Shown here: positions 17,046-25,805 of the stretch, piece after piece | How the letters are laid out: each line of letters begins with the position of its first letter | How positions within the stretch are numbered: position 1 is the stretch's first letter | Made by a program: the position numbers and the translations under genes | DNA from: Staphylococcus delphini | Lineage (GTDB): Bacteria; Bacillota; Bacilli; Staphylococcales; Staphylococcaceae | Direction of reading: 5' to 3' | DNA length: 64,000 bases | NCBI RefSeq assembly: GCF_900636325.1 | Contig: NZ_LR134263.1 | Location: 1,116,001 to 1,180,000, forward strand | Notes under the pieces: model-generated | The model's database searches: none | What the model saw: only the letters and a program-made list of their open reading frames with translations | What the model was told of the DNA's origin: nothing

Positions 17046-19352
17046 ATGAAACAATTAGTATTACTTAGAGGCGCGCCAGCTAGTGGTAAGTCAACCTTTT
17101 TAAAAGAAAATGGCTTAGAACCGTTCGCATTATCACCTGATGTGTTAAGGTATTCGGCACCAGTAGTCAACGAAACAGGTCAACTGGTAATGTCTCAAGA
17201 AAACGATAATAAAGTATGGAAGTTGTTGTTCGAGATTCTTGAAGAGCGTATGAAAAATGGTGATTTTATTATTGTCGATGCTACTCATTCAACAGCTAAA
17301 CTAATTAACAAATATAAAAAATTAAGAGAAAGTTATGGTTACCGTACATATGTGGTTGATTTTGATATACCCTTAGAAGAATGTTTAAAGAGAAATAGCC
17401 GAAGAAAAGAGTATGAATTTGTTCCAGAAGAAGCTATTGAGAATATTCATGAACGATTAAAGTACGAGAATATTCCTAGTTTTGCTAAAGTGTTAAAACC
17501 AGAAGAATTGTTGGAAGAAATTGAATGGAAAGTGCAAGATTTTAATCAATTTAATAAAGTCAAAGTTATTGGTGATGTGCATGGTTGCTATACTGCATTA
17601 AATGAATTAGTTACATATGAAGAAATTGCTGATAATCAAGACACAGCTTATATTTTTGTAGGAGATTTGTTCGATAGAGGGTTAGAAAACGCAAAAGTAT
17701 TTGAATTCATTGAATCTATTTATAACTTGTCTAACGTGTTTCTGATTGAAGGGAATCATGAAAGACATTTGAGAACATATATAAAAGTATATGACGAGTT
17801 AATTGATGAGCTTAATTATAGCTTAGGTGATACTGAAAAAGATAAGTACAATAAAATGTATAAATACATTAAGTCTCGTGGATTCATTCAAACGACACTA
17901 AAAGAATTTTTAGATAGTGGAATCACAAAAGACCGAGTAAAGCCAATCCTAAGAAAATTGCTACAATGCTTGTATTTTGAGTTAAATGGTTCTCAATATA
18001 TTGTGACTCATGGTGGTATTTTACCGAACATGATTCCAAATTTAAACTTAGTTTCTACTAGCCAATTAATTAATGGAATTGGTGGATATGAGTTTGAAAT
18101 CGATGATGAATGGAGTGATGAAAACTTTTACATGATTCAAAACCGTATTATTCAAATACATGGTCACAGAAATCTTTATCGTATTCCATTGGACGTAGAT
18201 GCAAGCTCAATCAACTTAGAAGGAAGAGTTGAGAAAGGTGGGCATTTGAGAGCCATTACTATTATTAAAGGGAACCCTTTTGTTAAGAACAAAATTGAGA
18301 CTCATGAAATTAAGAATGATGTGTTTGACTCAAAATGGTTAATTTCAGACGATTACACAGAAAAGTTAGATGTTGATTTAACAGTAGAACAATTTATTGA
18401 TGCAGCAAAAAGTGATAGAAAGTATATCAAAGTTCAAAATCAATATGATAATGTGTGCTCTGTTAATTTCACATCAAAGCTGTTTAATAGTGGGAAATGG
18501 AATCAGTTAGCAGTGCATGCAAGAGGGTTATTTGTTAAAGACGATGGAGCGGATAGTGTAGTTAAAGGTCGAGCGTATAACAAATTCTTCAACATTGATG
18601 AAAACAAAAAAAATAAATTAGATAAACTTATTGACAGACTGGAGTTTCCTGTAAAAGCATATCGAAAAGAAAATGGATATTTAGGAATCCTGTTTTACGA
18701 TAGTGATATTGACGAACTTGTGTATGCTTCAAAGAGTAAAACTCACAAAGCAAAGTATGACAATCAATATGCGTTGTGGTTCAAGGATATAGTTGAGAAT
18801 GCTTTAAGTGTTGATGAATTGGAGAGGCTAAAAAATGAGCTTAAAGAGTACAACGCATCAGCTGTGTTTGAAGTAATTGATGTTAAGAATGACCCACACA
18901 TCGCTAAATATGATAGAAGTAAAATTATACTCTTAGATGTTGTAAAGAACCAACTACAATTTGAAAGAGTGAGTGAAGATTACAGTCGAGAACTAGCTGC
19001 TATGATTGGACTAGAGCACAAGGAGTTAGAGTTTACTTTCAATAACTGGCAAGATTTCTATCAATGGTATAAGGTGCAAATTAAGAGCTTGGACGCAAAA
19101 CATGAAGGTTGGGTACTTGAAGACAGCAAGGGCTATATGCTCAAGATAAAATCTAAATGGTACAAAGACTGGAAGTATATTAGAAAGTTCATTGGTAAGA
19201 TTAACACTGGTTATTCACCAAAACAATTTATTTTACAAAGTAACCATGAAGTAAGAGATTTTTATTACTGGTATAAGAAAAATGGAAAGAAAACAGATAG
19301 AGATAGCGACTTAATTAGATTGAGAGATGAGTTCTACGAACAAGAGGGTTAA
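17046..19352 (+). CDS. Pnkp-like RNA repair enzyme: kinase-phosphatase-ligase
   Basis: 768 aa, three domains in bacterial Pnkp order. Kinase: P-loop GAPASGKST at residues 9-17 and VDATHS lid region. Metallophosphatase: GDVHG (176-180), VGDLFDRG (about 210), EGNHE (about 238), THGG and HGHR later. Ligase/adenylyltransferase: motif I RKENG with Lys541 as predicted nucleophile, EGWVL (motif IV) and LKIKSKW (motif V). Such enzymes heal and seal cut RNA, typically tRNA cleaved by host anticodon nucleases. No Hen1 methyltransferase is adjacent. The architecture is visible; the tRNA-repair role is inferred from the family. Confidence 0.88.
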   Translation: MKQLVLLRGAPASGKSTFLKENGLEPFALSPDVLRYSAPVVNETGQLVMSQENDNKVWKLLFEILEERMKNGDFIIVDATHSTAKLINKYKKLRESYGYRTYVVDFDIPLEECLKRNSRRKEYEFVPEEAIENIHERLKYENIPSFAKVLKPEELLEEIEWKVQDFNQFNKVKVIGDVHGCYTALNELVTYEEIADNQDTAYIFVGDLFDRGLENAKVFEFIESIYNLSNVFLIEGNHERHLRTYIKVYDELIDELNYSLGDTEKDKYNKMYKYIKSRGFIQTTLKEFLDSGITKDRVKPILRKLLQCLYFELNGSQYIVTHGGILPNMIPNLNLVSTSQLINGIGGYEFEIDDEWSDENFYMIQNRIIQIHGHRNLYRIPLDVDASSINLEGRVEKGGHLRAITIIKGNPFVKNKIETHEIKNDVFDSKWLISDDYTEKLDVDLTVEQFIDAAKSDRKYIKVQNQYDNVCSVNFTSKLFNSGKWNQLAVHARGLFVKDDGADSVVKGRAYNKFFNIDENKKNKLDKLIDRLEFPVKAYRKENGYLGILFYDSDIDELVYASKSKTHKAKYDNQYALWFKDIVENALSVDELERLKNELKEYNASAVFEVIDVKNDPHIAKYDRSKIILLDVVKNQLQFERVSEDYSRELAAMIGLEHKELEFTFNNWQDFYQWYKVQIKSLDAKHEGWVLEDSKGYMLKIKSKWYKDWKYIRKFIGKINTGYSPKQFILQSNHEVRDFYYWYKKNGKKTDRDSDLIRLRDEFYEQEG

Positions 19353-19353
19353 A

Positions 19354-19638
19354 ATGGTATATTTGCGCTATTTAAATAAGGCTAAAAAGAAACCAGTGGC
19401 GATTGATTTTATTCAATTCACTGGAATTGAGAGTGCAGAAGCAATTGAAGAGTGGACATATAACAATGTAGTATATACAGTCACTAATCATAAACCTAAA
19501 ATGAAGGTGAGAACGTTAGAAGGCATCATGACAGCTGAATTAGGTGATTATATTGTGAAAGGGATAAAAGGCGAGTTTTATCCAGTTAAGCCGGATATTT
19601 TTAAGAAAACTTACGAAATTTTGGAGGCGAGTGAATGA
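19354..19638 (+). CDS. PGDYG-like phage protein (94 aa)
   Basis: ATG 19354 behind AGAGGG is chosen over an earlier start inside the previous gene. KKKPVAIDFIQFTG, LEGIMTAELGDYIVKGIKGEFYPVKPDIFKKTYE is the classical signature of a small phage protein family common in Firmicutes phages. Function unknown. Confidence 0.8.
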   Translation: MVYLRYLNKAKKKPVAIDFIQFTGIESAEAIEEWTYNNVVYTVTNHKPKMKVRTLEGIMTAELGDYIVKGIKGEFYPVKPDIFKKTYEILEASE

Positions 19639-19802
19639 CTGTTTTATATGTAGTATCACTTCTTTTAAGCGGAGCTGTTATTTCGGATTATGTAAGGTTA
19701 CGTAAAAAAAATAAAAAGTTGGGATATAATGTCAGCGTCCTTTCGGAACAAGTTATGAAAGATTACGGAGAAAATTACGTTAAAAGCATTATTAAATTTT
19801 AA
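19635..19802 (+). CDS. Small membrane-anchored protein (55 aa)
   Basis: ATG overlaps the previous stop (ATGA). Hydrophobic N-terminal segment VLYVVSLLLSGAVI followed by a basic stretch and a soluble tail: a single N-terminal membrane anchor. Confidence 0.55.
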   Translation: MTVLYVVSLLLSGAVISDYVRLRKKNKKLGYNVSVLSEQVMKDYGENYVKSIIKF

Positions 19803-19820
19803 AATAAGGAGGAAAAGTGA

Positions 19821-19976
19821 ATGACTAATGAGGAACTATTTGAGGTGTTTCAAGAAGCAATGCGTGAATTAGAACATTCTATTCGGCAAATTGATAACGA
19901 AGCCGATAGATATATTATTAATAAAGCTATAAAATTAATTGATTCTGTGGCTTGGAAGTATGAGGAGGACGAGTGA
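19821..19976 (+). CDS. Small helical protein (51 aa)
   Basis: ATG with AAGGAGGAAAAG upstream. Acidic and helical throughout. Two nucleotides separate its stop from the next start. Confidence 0.55.
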   Translation: MTNEELFEVFQEAMRELEHSIRQIDNEADRYIINKAIKLIDSVAWKYEEDE

Positions 19977-19977
19977 G

Positions 19978-20535
19978 ATGAAAGCACCACATAAAGTATT
20001 GAAAGAAATAGAAAAAAGCATTTTTAAACCTGAATACACTTTCGAGCACATAAAAGACTTAGCGGGTGAAACACTAACACATGTTTTTCATTTAAAAACG
20101 AGAGTTGATACTTCCGGTAGGCTTCCTGCTATCATATTTGTCACTGAAACTAAAAAAGTATTTATTTATTCTTTAAGAATCGACACAGAAATGCAAGAAG
20201 AGATGGACTTACTCGACATAGATGCTATTACAAAAGCATATATTAGTGAGCATCGACTTAAATATATGCTTTTAAACAAAGAGCTACAATTTGAGGGCTA
20301 TCTTACTGAAGAAAAATTACCTTTTGTGAATCATGAAGCGATTAAAGAATACCGTGACTATGTAGAAAATAAATTAAAAGAGGAAAGGGAAAAGTACACA
20401 AAAGAACAGGAATACAGAACGTATTTAAAATTAAAAGAGAAGTTTGAGGGGGACACACCTGAAAAAGAAATTAAGAGCAAAAAAGAATTTATTCATACAT
20501 TACATAATGGCGATGGTTTAACAAAAAACATCTAA
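19978..20535 (+). CDS. Hypothetical protein (185 aa)
   Basis: ATG 19978 has GAGGAGGA 8 nt upstream and is preferred to an earlier ATG overlapping the previous gene. The middle is beta-rich and the C-terminus a long charged helix (ENKLKEEREKYTKEQEYRTY). Not recognised. Confidence 0.6.
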   Translation: MKAPHKVLKEIEKSIFKPEYTFEHIKDLAGETLTHVFHLKTRVDTSGRLPAIIFVTETKKVFIYSLRIDTEMQEEMDLLDIDAITKAYISEHRLKYMLLNKELQFEGYLTEEKLPFVNHEAIKEYRDYVENKLKEEREKYTKEQEYRTYLKLKEKFEGDTPEKEIKSKKEFIHTLHNGDGLTKNI

Positions 20536-20608
20536 CTGGCATTTAATTACATATTAGGTGATGAAATAAAAGTTTTATCTTAAAAATAAAAGCATAGAGG
20601 AATGAGTT

Positions 20609-21289
20609 ATGAAAATCAGAAATATAGATTGCTTAATTGGAATGGAAGAAATACAAAAAGAAAGTATTGACGCTTTAATTACAGACCCACCATATAATAT
20701 TGCAAGAGATAATAATTTCAAATCAATGGGTAGAGCAGGGATTGACTTCGGTGAATGGGATAAGAATTTTGATATGACAAGTTGGTTGCCAGTCGCTATT
20801 TCTAAAATAAAAAAAGGAGGAAATATTGTTATTTTCACTGATTGGAAAGCAATAACACCTATAATTAAAGAATTAGAAAGATTGGATTGCGACATTAAGG
20901 ATATGTTGAGAATTGAAAAGTCTAATCCTATGCCACGCAACAGAGATAGACGGTTTATAACGGATTATGAAATTGCAATTTGGGCAGTGAAAAAAGGCGA
21001 GAAATGGACTTTTAATAGATTATCTGAAACTTACGAAAGACCTTTAATAAAAACGAAAGTCACTCCTAAGTCCGAAAAAATAAATGGCGGACATCCTACC
21101 CAAAAGAATATCGAAACGATGGAGTGGATAATTCAAAGATTGACCAACGAGAGAGATGTCATTCTTGACCCGTTTATGGGGAGTGGAACAACAGGTGTAG
21201 CTTGCAAAAAATTGAATAGAAGATTCATAGGCTATGAATTAGAAGAAGGATATTTTGGAATTGCTAAAGAAAGATTATTAATTATTTAG
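20609..21289 (+). CDS. DNA adenine-N6 methyltransferase
   Basis: 226 aa. Motif IV DPPYNIA (about residues 27-33) precedes the SAM-binding motif DPFMGSGTTGVAC (about residues 190-202), the beta-class order. The target recognition region between them is short. A beta-class enzyme with no cognate nuclease nearby suggests protection of phage DNA. The last 19 nt of its coding sequence plus seven following bases recur at 22022-22047. Confidence 0.88.
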   Translation: MKIRNIDCLIGMEEIQKESIDALITDPPYNIARDNNFKSMGRAGIDFGEWDKNFDMTSWLPVAISKIKKGGNIVIFTDWKAITPIIKELERLDCDIKDMLRIEKSNPMPRNRDRRFITDYEIAIWAVKKGEKWTFNRLSETYERPLIKTKVTPKSEKINGGHPTQKNIETMEWIIQRLTNERDVILDPFMGSGTTGVACKKLNRRFIGYELEEGYFGIAKERLLII

Positions 21290-21296
21290 AATAAAA
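21271..21296 (+). repeat. 26-bp direct repeat, left copy
   Basis: Covers the last codons and stop of the adenine methyltransferase and seven bases beyond. It is repeated exactly at 22022-22047, so the segment in between (split small gene plus YopX copy 2) is bracketed by direct repeats. Confidence 0.9.
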
Positions 21297-21318
21297 AAGT
21301 TTGAGGTGGGGAAAATAT

Positions 21319-21546
21319 ATGATGCCATATGTTTCAGAGAAATACTATTATACAGGTGTAAGTGATGAGTATTTTACTACAGGAAAGCAATATACAGTAA
21401 TTGAAACAGGGAGACACTGGTTTAAAGAGTGGGGTTGTGGTGCATAGATGACAACTGATGAATATCCTAAGACTAAAGATATAGATTATGGTTGTTTTGT
21501 ATCATATGAAAATTTTGGAAAAAACAAGAACTTTGAAAAATACTAG
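21319..21546 (+). pseudogene. Small gene interrupted by an in-frame TAG
   Basis: From ATG 21319 the frame codes 42 aa, meets TAG at 21445-21447, then continues in the same frame with 32 more aa to TAG 21544. Both halves look like coding sequence of one protein (GRHWFKEWGCGA, stop, then DEYPKTKDIDYGCFVSYENF). The simplest reading is a nonsense mutation, but the second half begins with ATG so separate translation cannot be excluded. Confidence 0.5.
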
Positions 21547-21611
21547 ATGAAATAAAAGTTTACCAAGAGGATTAGAATAACATATAAAACTAGAATTTTA
21601 AAAGGAGAATC

Positions 21612-22013
21612 ATGATGATTAATAAATACAGAATTTTTAATAAAGTTAAAAATAAATATGTGGAAGATGTTGTTGTAGATGATTTTCATAAAACTTTATG
21701 CCAACCAGCAATTACACCAGATGGAAAATTAGTTGCTCTTTATTATGATGAAATTTATGATGTATTGCCTAATACTTATTTAGTTGAATATTCAACTGGG
21801 TTGTTAGATACAAATAAAATAGAAATATTTGATGGAGACATCATAAAAAAAGAAAATATATATTACAAATATTATGAAAAAGTTTATTATGACAGAGAGT
21901 TAGCTTGTTGGTGTGCAGGTAAAAATGATACTTTATCTAATATCACAAATTTAGAAGTAGTAGGTAATATACATCAAAATCCAGAATTATTAAACGAGGG
22001 TGCAGAATATTAA
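21612..22013 (+). CDS. YopX-family phage protein (copy 2)
   Basis: 133 aa. Blocks KYRIFNKVKNKY, STGLLDTNKIEIFDGDIIKK and EVVGNIHQNPEL match the YopX layout, though the N-terminal FRAW block is degenerate. Lies within the segment bracketed by 26-bp direct repeats. Confidence 0.75.
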   Translation: MMINKYRIFNKVKNKYVEDVVVDDFHKTLCQPAITPDGKLVALYYDEIYDVLPNTYLVEYSTGLLDTNKIEIFDGDIIKKENIYYKYYEKVYYDRELACWCAGKNDTLSNITNLEVVGNIHQNPELLNEGAEY

Positions 22014-22021
22014 ATATAAGC

Positions 22022-22047
22022 AAGATTATTAATTATTTAGAATAAAA
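22022..22047 (+). repeat. 26-bp direct repeat, right copy
   Basis: Exact copy of 21271-21296, here non-coding, just upstream of the ribosome binding site of the next gene. Confidence 0.9.
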
Positions 22048-22073
22048 TTAAATTTTTATAGGAGAAATTATTT

Positions 22074-22301
22074 ATGACAAAAGGAATTAAATTAGAAACA
22101 TTAAAACAAGTGATTGAAAGGAGTAAGTTTGACTTATCTACTGATGATGTTTTATCGGATATAGACCGAGATGAATTCGAGGAGATACTAAATTTTGCGG
22201 AAGAAAATTGGGAAGAGGTTAATTTCATTATCAATATGGCAATATCACACTCATTAAATAGGTTGGCAATTAGAAGCAGTTTTGCCGCAGATATTGAATA
22301 A
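22074..22301 (+). CDS. Small acidic protein (75 aa)
   Basis: ATG with AGGAG upstream; acidic, helical, unrecognised. The 145 nt after it (22302-22446) contain no gene that I can support. Confidence 0.55.
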   Translation: MTKGIKLETLKQVIERSKFDLSTDDVLSDIDRDEFEEILNFAEENWEEVNFIINMAISHSLNRLAIRSSFAADIE

Positions 22302-22446
22302 CAAGAAGATTGAACTAATGGCGAACAAGGCTTAGCAGTAATGTCACCGTTTGCAGTTTTGAATCTCATTATCGGATATTCTTGATTGATTGGAGATAAC
22401 CGAAGCATAGATATTACTGTTTTTCAAACAAGGAGGCGCTGAGGAA

Positions 22447-22635
22447 ATGACACAATACTTAATCACAACTTTCGTAGATGTCTATGGTCAAACGTATACA
22501 GAAGCAACTAAAGCTAGAGGTAATCAAGCGTTTACTGTTGTAGAAGCAGAAAGTAAGGAAGAAGCAATTAAAAAATACAACTTATATGCTAAAAATAGAC
22601 AAGTTGGCGAACCTAAGACAAGTGTAAATCAGTGA
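22447..22635 (+). CDS. Small hypothetical protein (62 aa)
   Basis: Strong AAGGAGG upstream. The pattern 'QYLITTFVDVYGQTYTEATKARG...AESKEEAIKKY' is that of the small 'EEAI' phage proteins. Function unknown. Confidence 0.6.
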   Translation: MTQYLITTFVDVYGQTYTEATKARGNQAFTVVEAESKEEAIKKYNLYAKNRQVGEPKTSVNQ

Positions 22636-22645
22636 GGAGCACTAA

Positions 22646-23107
22646 ATGAAATCTAATGAGACGTTAGCAGCAGAAAAATACTTGTATAACTTATTATTAA
22701 AAGATAGGTTAAGCATTTATGGGTGTCACGAAGTAACCATTGGAATAGAACCTTTAAGAAAAGGTCGAGAGATTGTAGATTTTTTAACTTACGACAACAA
22801 AAATGTTTTTAGAGCTTATGAAATAAAAGTTACAAAACAGGACTTAAAAAGTAGTGCAAAATTATCGTTTGTTGGACATTACAATTACTTAGTGATGACT
22901 GAAGACTTATACGAGGAAGTAAAGAATACTAATTTAATCCCGTTTAACATCGGAATTGTGATAGTAGGCAAAGGTGTTATTAAGAAATCAGGAAGAAAGA
23001 CTTTGAACATGAGCGATAACATTAAGTTGTTAGAAAGTTTGATGAGGTCGCTTGATAGAGAAAATAGAAAAGATAAATTAAAGGATAAAGGTGATGAGAT
23101 TGGCTAA
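22646..23107 (+). CDS. PD-(D/E)XK-like nuclease family protein (153 aa)
   Basis: EIVDFLTYDNKNVFRAYEIKVTKQDLKS (residues about 46-73) has the Asp and the Glu-x-Lys of the PD-(D/E)XK core, followed by GHYNYLVM. Small staphylococcal phage proteins of this type are annotated as MmcB-like or conserved. Nuclease activity is an inference. Overlaps the dUTPase-like gene. Confidence 0.55.
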   Translation: MKSNETLAAEKYLYNLLLKDRLSIYGCHEVTIGIEPLRKGREIVDFLTYDNKNVFRAYEIKVTKQDLKSSAKLSFVGHYNYLVMTEDLYEEVKNTNLIPFNIGIVIVGKGVIKKSGRKTLNMSDNIKLLESLMRSLDRENRKDKLKDKGDEIG

Positions 23108-23627
23108 TATACTAACAGTAGAGCAATTAGAAGAATTATTAACGATACAAAAGGAATTCGACGATAGAATACCGACACTTAATCTACAAGATAGCCAAAT
23201 CGCTTACGTAGTTGAGTTTTTCAAGTGGTTTAATACACTGGAAACGTTTAAAAACTGGAAAAAGAAGAAAGGCAAACCATTAGAAACGCAATTGAATGAA
23301 CTTGCTAACATGTTAACGTTTGGGTTGAGTATTGCAAATCAATGTCTTGACGGGACTGAAAAAGTTAATGATGAGTTCACACAAAAAGAAATAATAGAGT
23401 TTATTGAAAAGGCAAATCGTAATTTAGGATATGCAAATGCCTTTACGCAATTTATGTATGATTTATATGGCTTATACGATTATGATTACAAAACTAAAAT
23501 GCTTCTACCTTTTGCTTTTGCGTATGAATACTACACTATCGACCAACTCGTTGCGGCATATAAAAAGAAAATGAAAATCGAACTTATCAAACTGAATAAA
23601 GGTTTAGAACCTTTGGAAAGCGAGTGA
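23094..23627 (+). CDS. Dimeric (all-alpha) dUTPase-like protein
   Basis: 177 aa from ATG 23094. EFFKWFNTLETFKNWKKKKGKP and LNELANMLTFGLSIANQ match the helical metal-binding blocks of dimeric dUTPases typical of staphylococcal phages. In the second block the usual Asp of ExxD reads Asn (ELAN), which may weaken catalysis. Dimeric dUTPases hydrolyse dUTP/dUDP to dUMP and keep uracil out of phage DNA. Confidence 0.7.
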   Translation: MRLANILTVEQLEELLTIQKEFDDRIPTLNLQDSQIAYVVEFFKWFNTLETFKNWKKKKGKPLETQLNELANMLTFGLSIANQCLDGTEKVNDEFTQKEIIEFIEKANRNLGYANAFTQFMYDLYGLYDYDYKTKMLLPFAFAYEYYTIDQLVAAYKKKMKIELIKLNKGLEPLESE

Positions 23628-23632
23628 ATACA

Positions 23633-24070
23633 ATGAGTGTACTAGGGTTTGTGTTGATTTCATTGACAACTTTATTTTTATTGATGATAGTTTTGTTTCC
23701 AGAGGATAGGCTCTACTTTAGAAAATATCCTAAAACAATCAATCTAGATGAATTAGAAATAATTGAGCACTATGATTTAATAAACCTGTATATGAGAGAT
23801 GGTAAAAATTTTGTGCTTGATTTAGAAGACTACAAAAAGCAATATAATTCAGATAGCGATTTTATAACTTTAGATATTGGCTTAATAGCTAGAAAAGATA
23901 GTTTTGTATTATTCGATATGTACGGCGCAGGAACAGCGAAGTATAAAGAAAAAGAGTTGTCATATTTAAAAAATAGTAATGGCGAGTTTACTTCTTTATA
24001 TGCGAAGAATGAGAGAATGTTTAAGAAATTGGAGTATAAGATTCGTGATGGTAAAGCAAATAAATGTTGA
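23633..24070 (+). CDS. Membrane-anchored hypothetical protein (145 aa)
   Basis: ATG 23633 is preferred over an upstream GTG at 23624. One N-terminal transmembrane helix (VLGFVLISLTTLFLLMIVLF) and a soluble, beta-rich C-terminal domain. Unrecognised. Confidence 0.6.
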   Translation: MSVLGFVLISLTTLFLLMIVLFPEDRLYFRKYPKTINLDELEIIEHYDLINLYMRDGKNFVLDLEDYKKQYNSDSDFITLDIGLIARKDSFVLFDMYGAGTAKYKEKELSYLKNSNGEFTSLYAKNERMFKKLEYKIRDGKANKC

Positions 24071-24082
24071 AAAGAGGATTTT

Positions 24083-24271
24083 ATGGAAAGTGTAATTAAT
24101 AAATCAATCAATTTTATATTATATTTAAATATTTTTATTTTTTGGCTATTTGGCACATGGGATTCTACTAATGAAAACTTAGCAGGTGTTGTGTGGGACA
24201 TTTTCATGATAATCATTTCGCTCGTAGCTTTACAGTTAATCAACGATAAATCGACAAGAGAGGGTGTTTAA
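24083..24271 (+). CDS. Small membrane protein (62 aa)
   Basis: Two predicted membrane segments (FILYLNIFIFWLFG and VVWDIFMIIISLVALQLI). Unrecognised; placed between other membrane-associated small genes. Confidence 0.6.
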   Translation: MESVINKSINFILYLNIFIFWLFGTWDSTNENLAGVVWDIFMIIISLVALQLINDKSTREGV

Positions 24272-24273
24272 AT

Positions 24274-24762
24274 ATGGAAGAATATTGGGTTGCAAAACTT
24301 CCGAAAGGATATTGGAACGAACACGCAGATGATTGGGTTAAACCTGTTCATGCAACAATGTTGAGTAGTATTGCGAACACTAAAGAACAAGCTGAAGATT
24401 GGTTTAAACAGCGCATTGATAAACCGTTTGTGGTAGTGTCGTTGAAAATAAATTACCATGTAGCAGATTATGCTCAGCACGAAGAAAAAGATTTGACTGA
24501 AATTTCAAAAACTGATGCTAAAGACCTTAAAGAACTGACATTTGAAAGTATTGAAGAATACGTTTTTTCTACGGAAGAAAAGTTGTTATTGAGAGATTTA
24601 TTACGTGCCGCTAGAGAGGACGCTATAAAAGGATTTGATAGAACACTCTATCGTATAAATAAATATGAATTTAGAAATAGTGTTATAGAAAGTGCGCTGA
24701 AACTTAAAGGTTTTGAAGTAGAAATATACGAAGATGAACTATATTTGTCGTGGAGAGATTAA
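24274..24762 (+). CDS. Hypothetical protein (162 aa)
   Basis: Unrecognised. The N-terminal third (EEYWVAKLPKGYWN) looks like the small phage 'EEYWV' proteins; the C-terminal part is helical and acidic. Confidence 0.6.
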   Translation: MEEYWVAKLPKGYWNEHADDWVKPVHATMLSSIANTKEQAEDWFKQRIDKPFVVVSLKINYHVADYAQHEEKDLTEISKTDAKDLKELTFESIEEYVFSTEEKLLLRDLLRAAREDAIKGFDRTLYRINKYEFRNSVIESALKLKGFEVEIYEDELYLSWRD

Positions 24763-24804
24763 GACTTAGCGCTATGGAACGAGCTAAAATGGGGGGGGTA
24801 AACA

Positions 24805-25313
24805 ATGAACACAATAGAGGCTTCTTTACTCACAATTGCTTTTTTGGTGCATTAATCTTGCTTGTAAAACCAATTGTGGTAGACAGAAAGAGAATGAAGA
24901 AAGTTGTCGCAATTGTAAAAGGAATCGATGAAGAAGTATTTTTAAGAACACCTTTAGAAAAAAGAGTTAAATTAAAACTTGCTAATAAAGAGGAACATGA
25001 TGTAAGCTGTCACGATTTTAAACAACCAAATTTCATTAATATAAGTCAAAGTGAAAGAATACATAAAACAGCCATAGTTTCGGAGTACCACTATACAAAA
25101 GCAGTAATCGTACAAGGCGACTGGATAATTGAAATCTTAGGCGATGTAAATGGGAATCTAGAAGTTGCCCGTATATATCATGTGAAAATAGAAAAACTCT
25201 ATGTATACCAGATTAGCTGGTATTTTGAAGATAATAAGGTTAAAAATCTAACTGTAAAATCTAGACATTACTTTTACGATGCCAGAAAGGACGAGATTAG
25301 CATAAGTATGTGA
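24805..25313 (+). CDS. N-terminally anchored protein needing a frameshift at a T6 run
   Basis: ATG 24805 has a GGGGGGGG ribosome binding site and encodes MNTIEASLLTIAFLVH before a stop at 24853. A -1 shift on the run of six T (24840-24845) joins this start to the long downstream frame, giving ...LLTIAFFGALILLVKPIVV..., a plausible membrane anchor followed by a soluble domain. The heptamer T TTT TTG fits the slippery pattern. Either a programmed shift, slippage during replication, or a mutated gene. Confidence 0.5.
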
Positions 25314-25345
25314 TATGAAAACAAAATAACAGGAAGGTGAATTAT

Positions 25346-25786
25346 ATGAAAAGAAATAGACGACTGATATATGGTGCTTTGGGAGAGTATATAGTTCATG
25401 GTAATGACAATTTTTTAAACTCAGAACAAATTAAAATAGCAAATGAATACAACAAAGAGCTGCAAAAATTATTAAAGGAATCTTTAAGAGAAAGACGTTT
25501 GAGAAAAATTACTACCTTTATTAGTAAAACTCCAAGTTATATATTGCAAGGGCTGAGCAACATCGTTAATGCTTTGATTATACCGTTCGAGTGGATTGCT
25601 ATGAAAATGGACGATATAGCCGTTACCCATGAAAACAAAATAAATCTAACAGTAAGTAAATTAGAAACAGCAGATAATTTAAATACTTATGCTCATGATG
25701 TGGTCTTACCTTTGCTTGAAGATGCTGAAACAGACGATATGTTTGAATTACACCAAAAAGAGATTAAAAAACTAAAAAGAAACTAA
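25346..25786 (+). CDS. Hypothetical protein (146 aa), related to 14650 product
   Basis: ATG 25346 behind AGGAAGGTG. Basic N-terminus KRNRRLIYGALGEYIVHGND, then 'FLNSEQ', matching the arrangement of the 14650 product; a central amphipathic segment (YILQGLSNIVNALIIPFEWI) suggests membrane contact. Confidence 0.6.
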   Translation: MKRNRRLIYGALGEYIVHGNDNFLNSEQIKIANEYNKELQKLLKESLRERRLRKITTFISKTPSYILQGLSNIVNALIIPFEWIAMKMDDIAVTHENKINLTVSKLETADNLNTYAHDVVLPLLEDAETDDMFELHQKEIKKLKRN

Positions 25787-25805
25787 ATTCATGGAGGAAA
25801 AAGAA

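Noticed and set aside
22302-22446. Small RNA or tRNA gene between 22301 and 22447
   Set aside because: No convincing stem arrangement or promoter; left unassigned.
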